NCBI GenBank assembly: GCA_029978815.1
Contig: JAPOIQ010000051.1
Location: 1-7,353, forward strand
DNA from: a bacterium
Lineage (GTDB): Bacteria; Actinomycetota; Acidimicrobiia; Acidimicrobiales; Ilumatobacteraceae
Reading direction: 5' to 3'
Length of the DNA stretch: 7,353 nucleotides
Every line of letters starts with the position of its first letter. Position 1 is the first letter of the stretch. The translations under genes were made by a program, and so were the position numbers. Below the pieces are notes generated by a model. The model saw only the letters and a list, made by a program, of their open reading frames with translations, had not been told where the DNA came from and ran no database searches. Of the stretch, positions 1 to 5,597 are shown in pieces.

Positions 1-2
1 GA

Positions 3-71
3 GTAATTCGCCCGCACGACCTCGATCAACCGGCGACCTACCATACGGCGCATTTTCTTCCGGCCGAGTCG
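3..71 (+). other. Out-of-frame upstream coding remnant, possible frameshift
   Basis: Reading from base 3, this stretch is open from the window edge and gives natural-looking protein (for example DLDQPATYHTAHFLPAES). If base 72 is skipped, it continues directly as GDEWFMSVAWPGRYTLY in the frame of the repeat protein. The frame of that protein itself has a TAA at 4-6, and its upstream codons give an arginine-rich string that looks less like a secreted protein. The simplest reading is a one-base frameshift (mutation or sequencing error) inside one longer gene. Alternatives are that the similarity to protein is chance, or that the gene is re-initiated at the ATG overlapping a TGA at 89-91 in the remaining frame. 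Confidence 0.4.
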
Positions 72-87
72 CGGCGACGAGTGGTTC

Positions 88-1494
88 ATGAGCGTCGCCT
101 GGCCCGGTCGTTACACGCTGTACATCTCCGATGATCAGAGTGGTGAAAAGGTCCAGGCCATCACCGATATCGAACGCGGGTCGGTGCCAACTATTGACCT
201 CAATGCCCCATGTTTCGGATTCAAGGAATGTGTCACTGTGACCGGTGATGGGTCTCCGCCCGCCCCGAGTGGCACATTTCAGCCACTGTCTCCAACCCGA
301 ATTCTTGACACCCGAAGTGGGCTTGGTATTCCCAATGGTCCCGTCCGGCCAGGTGATGGATCGATTGACACCTCAAACGACGACTTTCGCGCCGAAGAGG
401 AACTCAACCACGAGCTTGTCGTTACCGGACGAGCTGGTGTTCCCGACCACGGGGTTGCCGCCGTGTTGCTCAACGTCACTGCGGTTGACCCCACCAGTGA
501 CGGATTCGTCACAGTTGGTCCACGCCCGCAGGGCCAGGGCGATGTGTTCAACGATCAAAACTCCTTCGGTGAGTGGCCCGATGCCTCCAATCTCAATTTC
601 TCTGAGGGTCAGACGGTTCCAAATCTTGTCCTCGTGAGAGTTGGAGCGGGTGGGCGCATCCGCTTTCACGTCCACGGAGCTACCACTCATCTCATTGCTG
701 ACCTTGCCGGCTACTTCACCTACGGAAATGACGGGGCCGGCTTTTCAAGCGTTGCGCCAACGCGCCTGTTCGATAGCCGTCAGCCCTCAGAGAGCTCGTT
801 TGTCTCAAATGCTCGAACCGATGTGCAGATCACTGGGCGAGCCGGAATTCCAACAAACGCAACATCGGTCGTTGTCAACGTCACTGCGGTGAATCCCACA
901 AGCGCCGGATTTGTCACCATCTTCCCGGCTGGCAGCACCGTCCCGAACGCATCAAATCTCAACCTTCGTCCGAGCGAAAATCGACCGAATCTTGCCGTAG
1001 TTCGATTGGGCCAGAGTGGATCGATCAGTTTGCAGCCGTACCTATATGGCCCTGATGCAACCGTTGACCTCATCGTTGACGTATTCGGTTACTTCTCCGA
1101 TGATGGCGGTGCGCTGACCAGCACGACAGAGCCGTTTCGGATTGTTGACACCCGCTCAGGTGTCGGAGGCAGCGAGGTGCCATTTGGTGTTGGTGAATCA
1201 AGATCATTCGCAGCCGCGGGAAATGGGCGAATTCCTTCGTCGGCAACGGCCGTATGGGCCAATGTCACCGTCGTTGAACCAACAGGTGACGGCTTTCTTA
1301 CAGTCTATCCCTCCGGCGGGAACGCTCCGAATGTCTCGAATGTGAACTGGCGCTCAGGAGATATCAACCCCAATATGGCGCTCATTCCACTGAATTCAGA
1401 GGGGGAATTCAGCATTGCTGTTGAAATGCCATGGGATGAGCACGCGTCTGCTCATGTGATCGTTGACGTCTTGGGGTGGGTCTCTACTTCGTAA
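88..1494 (+). CDS. Exported actinobacterial repeat protein, three repeat copies, 5' end probably missing
   Basis: The 468-residue product has an N-terminal piece (residues 1-62) with a beta-sandwich-like WPGRYTLYISD stretch and two cysteines (C42, C48). Three copies of one repeat follow, at about 65-213, 219-338 and 342-468. Each copy opens with a PTRILDTRSG-like motif (PTRLFDSR in copy 2, PFRIVDTRSG in copy 3). It continues with a G-R-hydrophobic-P turn, NVTAV-PT-GF-T, P-ASNLN and PNL, and closes with an IVDV-GYF-like strand. This repeat is familiar from secreted actinobacterial proteins, often behind peptidase or other catalytic domains; its function is not established. The protein should act outside the cell, yet this start gives no signal peptide and has no Shine-Dalgarno sequence. 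The true 5' end therefore probably lies to the left of the window, in a different frame (see 3-71). No sortase motif or C-terminal membrane anchor is visible. No catalytic domain is seen in this part. Repeat identity is fairly sure; the start is not. Confidence 0.75.
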   Translation: MSVAWPGRYTLYISDDQSGEKVQAITDIERGSVPTIDLNAPCFGFKECVTVTGDGSPPAPSGTFQPLSPTRILDTRSGLGIPNGPVRPGDGSIDTSNDDFRAEEELNHELVVTGRAGVPDHGVAAVLLNVTAVDPTSDGFVTVGPRPQGQGDVFNDQNSFGEWPDASNLNFSEGQTVPNLVLVRVGAGGRIRFHVHGATTHLIADLAGYFTYGNDGAGFSSVAPTRLFDSRQPSESSFVSNARTDVQITGRAGIPTNATSVVVNVTAVNPTSAGFVTIFPAGSTVPNASNLNLRPSENRPNLAVVRLGQSGSISLQPYLYGPDATVDLIVDVFGYFSDDGGALTSTTEPFRIVDTRSGVGGSEVPFGVGESRSFAAAGNGRIPSSATAVWANVTVVEPTGDGFLTVYPSGGNAPNVSNVNWRSGDINPNMALIPLNSEGEFSIAVEMPWDEHASAHVIVDVLGWVSTS

Positions 1495-1503
1495 CCGCCG
1501 GTC

Positions 1504-1520
1504 GTTGAACCACTCAACGG
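1504..1520 (+). promoter_or_regulatory. Imperfect palindrome, candidate operator (copy 1)
   Basis: GTTGAACCACTCAACGG contains the dyad TTGA-N5-TCAA; including the C at 1503 the arms are CGTTGA and TCAACG. A near copy (15 of 17 bases, same strand) occurs at 7034-7050, upstream of the livH-like gene. This copy lies about 46 bases upstream of the candidate -35 box of the solute-binding protein gene. Because both copies precede the two transcription units of one transporter, a shared regulator site is a fair guess. It could instead be a weak hairpin just after the stop codon of the repeat protein, although no T-run follows. Confidence 0.35.
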
Positions 1521-1565
1521 TGTGTAGAGGCACTAAATTCGCGCCCTTAAGATTCCTTCAAAGGA

Positions 1566-1594
1566 TTGCCTCCCTGTACCTTACGGCGTAGCAT
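1566..1594 (+). promoter_or_regulatory. Candidate sigma70-type promoter for the solute-binding protein gene
   Basis: TTGCCT (1566-1571) and TAGCAT (1589-1594) are spaced by 17 bases, matching TTGACA at four of six positions and the actinobacterial TAnnnT -10 pattern. Transcription would begin near 1601 and give a leader of roughly 54 nucleotides before the ATG at 1655. The call is based on motif match and position only. Confidence 0.4.
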
Positions 1595-1640
1595 CTACGA
1601 AACCTAACTACTAGGGCAATCCCGCTCTAGTCCGATAGGG

Positions 1641-1645
1641 GGAGG
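1641..1645 (+). promoter_or_regulatory. Strong ribosome binding site for the solute-binding protein
   Basis: GGAGG, within the purine run AGGGGGAGGA at 1637-1646, lies nine bases before the ATG at 1655. It fixes this start, which also yields a complete lipoprotein signal peptide. It is the strongest Shine-Dalgarno sequence in the window and fits the need for receptor in excess of permease. Confidence 0.8.
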
Positions 1646-1654
1646 AAACCTACT

Positions 1655-2890
1655 ATGAAAAAGACTCGAGCACTTAGATTTGGTGCGCTCGTCGTCGGCC
1701 TCTCGATGGTTGCAGCTGCATGCGGCGGTGGCGACGAATTCGAAAAGGGCGACGGCGTACTGCGTCTCGGCGGACTACTGCCCGAAACTGGCAACCTTGC
1801 GTTTCTGGGACCACCCGAATTTGCGGGTGTAGAGCTTGCAGTTCAAGAGATCAACGACGCCGGCGGCGTCGGCGGAGCTGATGTTGAATGGCTTTCCGGC
1901 GACTCCGGCGACAATGGTGAAGTTGCGAATGCAACCGTTGACCGACTCCTCGCCGAGGATGTAGACGGATTCATCGGTGCAGCATCATCGGGCGTCTCAC
2001 TTACTGTTATTGACAAGATCACGAAGGCTGGGAAGATCCAATTCTCTCCAGCTAACACCTCTCCGACATTCACTGACTATGAGGACAACGGCCTGTACTT
2101 CCGGACCGCCCCCTCCGACATTGTTCAGGGTGCCGCTTTGGCCGACCTTCTCGTCGCCGACGGTAACGGAACGGCGTCATTCCTCGTGCTCAACGATGCT
2201 TACGGTACCGGTCTGCTGGAGTACACCAAGGCCCCTTACGAGGCTGCTGGTGGTGAAGTCGCCTATGAGGTGATTTACGACCCGCAAGCAGAAAACTTTG
2301 ATGCTGAAGTGTCAGCTGCTGTTGCAGCAGACAGCGATGCAATCGTCATCATCGGCTTCGATGAGACGACAAAGATTCTCACTGGCTTGATTGAGGCAGG
2401 CGCTGGCCCAGCCGACAAGAACATCTACGGCACCGATGGCAACATGGGTAATGCACTTGCTGCGTCATTCGACGACCCTTCGGTCGTTGCAGGCATGAAG
2501 GGAACGATGCCTGGCGTCGATCCAGGAACGATCAAGTCGTTCACCGATCGTCTCCTCGAGGTTGACCCAGACCTGGTTGACTTTTCTTACGGTGCAGAAG
2601 CGTATGACGCTGTCATCATTACCGCTCTTGCAGCGCTCGTTGCTCGCAGCACCGACGGTGCTGACATTGCAGCCGAAATTAACGATGTCACCCGTGGTGG
2701 CGAGAAGTGCACCTCCTTCAAGCAGTGCGCGGATCTCATCAAGGACGATAAGAACATCGACTATGACGGTGTTGGTGGAGCATACGAATTCGTCGATGCA
2801 GGCGAACCGTCAGAAGCTTCAATCATGATTCTCGAATTTGATGGGTCAGGCACCATTCAGGTCGCCGACGTCATCTTTGGAAAGATCTGA
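1655..2890 (+). CDS. ABC transporter solute-binding lipoprotein, branched-chain amino acid/amide (LivK) family
   Basis: This 411-residue lipoprotein is the extracytoplasmic receptor of a HAAT-family ABC importer and presumably hands its ligand to the permeases encoded at 4597-6992. The N-terminus has MKKTR, a hydrophobic stretch at 8-22 and a lipobox ending AAAC, so C23 would be lipidated and the mature protein tethered to the membrane. The rest is a type 1 periplasmic binding fold (Peripla_BP_6-like). The first lobe opens with LRLGGLLPETGNLAFLG (36-52) and EFAGVELAVQEINDAGG (55-71). Likely ligand-contact segments are AASSGVS (109-115) and SPANTSPTFT (131-140). The second lobe includes VLNDAYGTG (178-186) and DAIVIIGFDE (228-237). 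C352 and C358, close together in KCTSFKQC, are the only cysteines besides C23 and may form a disulfide, as is typical of this subfamily. The ligand is not predictable: amino acids, amides and urea all remain possible. The gene has its own promoter and ends at a strong terminator. Confidence 0.9.
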   Translation: MKKTRALRFGALVVGLSMVAAACGGGDEFEKGDGVLRLGGLLPETGNLAFLGPPEFAGVELAVQEINDAGGVGGADVEWLSGDSGDNGEVANATVDRLLAEDVDGFIGAASSGVSLTVIDKITKAGKIQFSPANTSPTFTDYEDNGLYFRTAPSDIVQGAALADLLVADGNGTASFLVLNDAYGTGLLEYTKAPYEAAGGEVAYEVIYDPQAENFDAEVSAAVAADSDAIVIIGFDETTKILTGLIEAGAGPADKNIYGTDGNMGNALAASFDDPSVVAGMKGTMPGVDPGTIKSFTDRLLEVDPDLVDFSYGAEAYDAVIITALAALVARSTDGADIAAEINDVTRGGEKCTSFKQCADLIKDDKNIDYDGVGGAYEFVDAGEPSEASIMILEFDGSGTIQVADVIFGKI

Positions 2891-2915
2891 TCTAACTCGA
2901 CGACATATCTGAAAC

Positions 2916-2947
2916 GAGAAAGCCCCGGGGAAACCCGGGGCTTTCTC
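2916..2947 (+). terminator. Perfect 14-bp hairpin with GAAA tetraloop, probably bidirectional terminator
   Basis: Arms 2916-2929 (GAGAAAGCCCCGGG) and 2934-2947 are exact complements around the loop GAAA, a GNRA tetraloop. The hairpin begins 25 bases after the stop of the solute-binding protein gene and lies about 70 bases beyond the stop of the convergent LivF-like gene. The following TATTTCTA is only weakly T-rich, and on the minus strand GTTTC follows. The arms' own AAA/TTT parts lend some T-richness on either strand. Its place between convergent genes suggests it stops transcription from both sides. Confidence 0.85.
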
Positions 2948-3018
2948 TATTTCTAGGTCGTTTGGTATGACGTCACGCACGAATTCTCTGGCGGCACCCC
3001 TGTGGCGTTGGACGTCGG

Positions 3019-3759
3019 TCAGTCTTGATGTCGTTTGACGAGAGTGCCAAGGTAGAGCTCAATCACCTTCGGGTCGTTGAGCAGTTCACGACCCGTCCCG
3101 GTATACGCATTAGCTCCCTGGTCGAGCACATAACCCCGGTGGCAAATCTGCAGACACCTCGAAGCGTTTTGCTCAACCATCACAATCGAAACTCCAACCT
3201 GATTAATTTTGTGACAACGAACGAACACTTCGTCTTGAAGAGCCGGTGACAAGCCGGCAGAAGGCTCGTCGAGTAAGAGCACAGATGGGTCGAGCATGAG
3301 CGCCCGGCCCATCGCAAGCATTTGGCGCTCACCACCAGACAAAGATCCTGCACGCTGGTCACGGCGGTCGACCAACTTAGGGAACATCTCACCAACCACT
3401 TCGAAACGCTCCGAAAATTTAGAGGGGTCGATGAATGTACCCATTTCGAGGTTCTCTTCGACGGTAAGGGAGGGAAATACATTATTAGTCTGCGGAACAT
3501 AACCAATGCCGCGGCTAACAAGGGAATGAGCCTTCATATTCGTTATGTCTTCGCCTCGCAACCGCACACTGCCTTGGCGAATATTCACGAGCCCGAAAAT
3601 AGCTTTTACAAGCGTCGACTTCCCCGCACCGTTTGGACCAATAATCCCAATGAGTTCACCCTCAAACAAGTCAAGAGAACAATCGTTCAAGATATTAATC
3701 CCGGGCAGGTAACCCGCATCGAGACCTTCAGCGGATAGCAATGCCTCTTTTTGAACCAT
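3019..3759 (-). CDS. livF: ABC transporter ATP-binding protein, LivF family
   Basis: This is one of the two cytoplasmic ATPases that power the importer and would pair with the LivG-like subunit encoded just upstream. All ABC motifs are intact in 246 residues, the usual LivF length: Walker A GPNGAGKST (41-49), Q-loop Q90 in YVPQ, family-typical NVFPSLTVEENL (93-104), signature LSGGE (140-144), Walker B VLLLDEPS (160-167) and D-loop SAGLSP (167-172). The switch position has glutamine (Q197 in VMVEQN) instead of histidine, which is normal for LivF. The C-terminal ELYLG is also typical. It is the last gene of the operon: its ATG shares one base with the TAA of the LivG-like gene (TAATG). A GGGAG at 3767-3771 stands seven bases upstream, so translational coupling is likely. 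Family is clear; the symbol denotes the family, not a proven leucine/isoleucine/valine substrate. Confidence 0.93.
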   Translation of the reverse strand: MVQKEALLSAEGLDAGYLPGINILNDCSLDLFEGELIGIIGPNGAGKSTLVKAIFGLVNIRQGSVRLRGEDITNMKAHSLVSRGIGYVPQTNNVFPSLTVEENLEMGTFIDPSKFSERFEVVGEMFPKLVDRRDQRAGSLSGGERQMLAMGRALMLDPSVLLLDEPSAGLSPALQDEVFVRCHKINQVGVSIVMVEQNASRCLQICHRGYVLDQGANAYTGTGRELLNDPKVIELYLGTLVKRHQD

Positions 3760-4607
3760 TACTCAACTCCCAAATCAAGTGCCGAATCATGGTGGGCGCC
3801 AAGATAAGCGTCGATTACAGCTTGATTGTTGGCTATCGACTCAGGAGGTCCTTCAGCAATGATCCGACCCTCCGCCATAACAACCACCCAGTCGCTTATC
3901 TCCTGCACCATATCCATGTCATGTTCTACAAAGAGAACAGTCATTCCTTGTTCTCGTAGGCCCTTTACGTGATCGAGAAGTGACTGCTTCAACGCAGGGT
4001 TAACACCAGCCATCGGTTCATCGAGCATGACCATTGTTGGTTGAACCATTAGTGCTCGAGCCATCTCAAGTAGTTTGCGTTGACCACCCGAGAGGGTCCC
4101 AGCAAACTCTTCACGCATGTGAGAGAGGTTAAAACGCTCAAGCAATTCGTCGGCTCGGGCCGTGACTTCAGCCTCCTGTCGTTTCCAAGTAAAAGGAAGG
4201 AGCGCCTTTCCGAGCTTCTCACCCTCCTGGCTCGTTGCGCCGAGACGCATATTGTCAATCACCGTCATTCGCGAAAGTGATTTCGTCAATTGGAACGTAC
4301 GAACCATTCCTAAATTCGCAACTTTGTGAGCTGGAATGCCAGAAAGGTCTCGCCCTTCAAATACCCGAGTGCCAGCATCAGGTTGGTCGAAATTGGTGAG
4401 AAGGTTGAAGAACGTTGTTTTCCCCGCACCATTTGGACCAATGAGCGCAGTAATTACTCCTCGCTGCACCTCGAGGTGATCAACATCGACTGCCACAAGA
4501 CCGCCAAAAGATCGTCTGACGTTTGAGGTGGTCAGGATGGGGTCCGGTTTTGCCGCACCAGGGTCTTGGGAGACCATCCGCAAACTGGAGGAAAAGTCAG
4601 TGGTCAT
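3759..4607 (-). CDS. livG: ABC transporter ATP-binding protein, LivG family
   Basis: This is the second ATPase of the importer and the expected partner of the LivF-like subunit. Of 282 residues, the first 22 or so are a polar extension not needed for the fold. The motifs follow in order: the family-typical VRRSFGGLVAVD (30-41), Walker A GPNGAGKTT (57-65), Q-loop Q106 in RTFQ, signature LSGGQ (172-176), Walker B MVMLDEP (192-198), MAGVNP D-loop region (199-204) and switch histidine H229 in FVEHDMD. The C-terminal AEG-P--I--N-AVIDAYLG is the characteristic LivG tail. The loop between Q-loop and signature carries the QEGEKLGKALLPFTWKRQE segment usual for LivG proteins. The start overlaps the end of the LivM-like gene by 11 bases, and a GAGGAG at 4618-4623 lies ten bases upstream, inside that gene. 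Coupled expression in one mRNA is therefore likely. Confidence 0.93.
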   Translation of the reverse strand: MTTDFSSSLRMVSQDPGAAKPDPILTTSNVRRSFGGLVAVDVDHLEVQRGVITALIGPNGAGKTTFFNLLTNFDQPDAGTRVFEGRDLSGIPAHKVANLGMVRTFQLTKSLSRMTVIDNMRLGATSQEGEKLGKALLPFTWKRQEAEVTARADELLERFNLSHMREEFAGTLSGGQRKLLEMARALMVQPTMVMLDEPMAGVNPALKQSLLDHVKGLREQGMTVLFVEHDMDMVQEISDWVVVMAEGRIIAEGPPESIANNQAVIDAYLGAHHDSALDLGVE

Positions 4608-5589
4608 CGAGTGCCATCTCCTCTTTCTTACCCAGTATTCCCTGGGGCCTCATAATGGCCAGGCTTACAAGGCCTAGGCCGATGAGCATGAAGCGCACTT
4701 GACCGACCTGAGTCCCGTCCATGATCGATTCCGGCATGATTCCGGATTGCACCATTTGACGTAGCGCAATGTCCGTGAAATTTAGTACCCCATAGAGAAT
4801 CGCTGCTCCGAGAACCGGGCCACCAATCTTCGCAACACCCCCGAGAATAAGGGCAACCCATGCAAAAAAAGTAACGTCCGTAATAAAGTTTTGCGGCTGG
4901 GAGGACTGAGTACCGATTGCCCGCAGCATGCCACCCAACGCGCCGAACATCCCTCCGAGCATTAACGCTTGCATCTTGAACCAGTACGCGTTCTTACCGA
5001 GGCTTCGCGCTGCATCTTCGTCTTCGCGAATCGCTCGCAATACCCGACCCCAAGGACTACGCATCATTGCCCATACGAGAGTTACGACAGTTGCGAGGAG
5101 TGCCCACCCGACGACAACAACCCACATCTGATTACCGATAAAAAGACCGAATAGGTAGCGCCTGCCGGGCTGGAAAGGGCTCATCTCATAAAAGTCATTA
5201 GCGAAGGCGGTGAGACCATCGGAGGAACCAGTCCATCTGTCAAGCGATGGAGATCTCGCAATGATCCGAAACATCTCACTTGACGCAATCGTCACAATGG
5301 CCAAATAGTCGGCCCGGAGCCGTAGAGTCGGCGCGCCCATAATGAGCGAAAGGATGAGTGGGAATACGATGATTCCGAGCACCAGCCCGAGCCAGAAGTT
5401 GAGGCCGAGCGACACCACCGCCATTGAAAGCCCGTACGCACCTGCGGCCATGAAGACCGCCTGACCAAAGTTCAGCAAACCCGTGTAGCCGTAATGCATA
5501 TTCAGGCCGATTGCCGCCAGCCCAAAATAGATGAACTGCTCACCAATCAGACCTCGAACCGTGTTTTCGAAAATTGCAAGAAAATCCAT
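4597..5589 (-). CDS. livM: ABC transporter permease, LivM family
   Basis: This 330-residue membrane protein would form half of the translocation channel with the LivH-like permease. The diagnostic LivM segment GYTGLLNFGQAVFMAAGAY runs from 34 to 52, followed by LRADYLAIVTIASSEMFRII (91-110), where a LivM protein normally has its conserved L-LRGDYLAIVTLG-like motif. Hydrophobic segments lie near 19-31, 42-60, 65-84, 95-110, 155-175, 206-221, 241-267 and 298-314. The cytoplasmic ATPase-coupling (EAA-like) loop is GRVLRAIREDEDAARSLGKN (181-200). The C-terminal RPQGILG (314-320) is a family hallmark shared with LivH-like proteins. The gene starts eight bases after the LivH-like stop; its AGGGG ribosome site (5595-5599) overlaps that TAG codon. 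Length and motifs are normal. Whether the substrate is branched-chain amino acids cannot be settled from the permease. Confidence 0.92.
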   Translation of the reverse strand: MDFLAIFENTVRGLIGEQFIYFGLAAIGLNMHYGYTGLLNFGQAVFMAAGAYGLSMAVVSLGLNFWLGLVLGIIVFPLILSLIMGAPTLRLRADYLAIVTIASSEMFRIIARSPSLDRWTGSSDGLTAFANDFYEMSPFQPGRRYLFGLFIGNQMWVVVVGWALLATVVTLVWAMMRSPWGRVLRAIREDEDAARSLGKNAYWFKMQALMLGGMFGALGGMLRAIGTQSSQPQNFITDVTFFAWVALILGGVAKIGGPVLGAAILYGVLNFTDIALRQMVQSGIMPESIMDGTQVGQVRFMLIGLGLVSLAIMRPQGILGKKEEMALDDH

Positions 5590-5597
5590 TGTCGCCC

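Noticed and set aside
279..1073. Long open frames opposite and inside the repeat-protein gene
   Set aside because: They have no recognisable domains or ribosome sites, and the repeat protein in the main frame has clear internal repeats. They are shadows of its codon use.
1503..1520. Hairpin after the repeat-protein stop as a terminator
   Set aside because: The stem is only six base pairs and no T-run follows; the near copy upstream of the livH-like gene makes a regulatory site the better guess.
2968..2975. Palindrome TGACGTCA between the convergent genes
   Set aside because: An 8-base palindrome is not rare in 7 kb, and the place, between two gene 3' ends, is not where an operator would act.
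2990..3012. Possible second hairpin just after the LivF-like stop
   Set aside because: The arms (CGGCAC and GTGGCG) mismatch and no T-run follows; the perfect hairpin at 2916-2947 explains termination better.
3071..3094. Inverted repeat GGGTCGT ... ACGACCC with a ten-base loop
   Set aside because: It lies inside the LivF-like coding region where the codons are constrained, has no T-run and is short enough to be chance.
3166..3171. Glutamine instead of histidine at the LivF switch position (Q197) as a sign of an inactive ATPase
   Set aside because: VEQN at this position is the normal form in LivF proteins, so it is not a defect.
3322..3738. Plus-strand open frame of 138 codons across the LivF-like gene
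   Set aside because: The minus-strand frame has every ABC ATPase motif in order; the plus-strand product resembles nothing and has no start signals.
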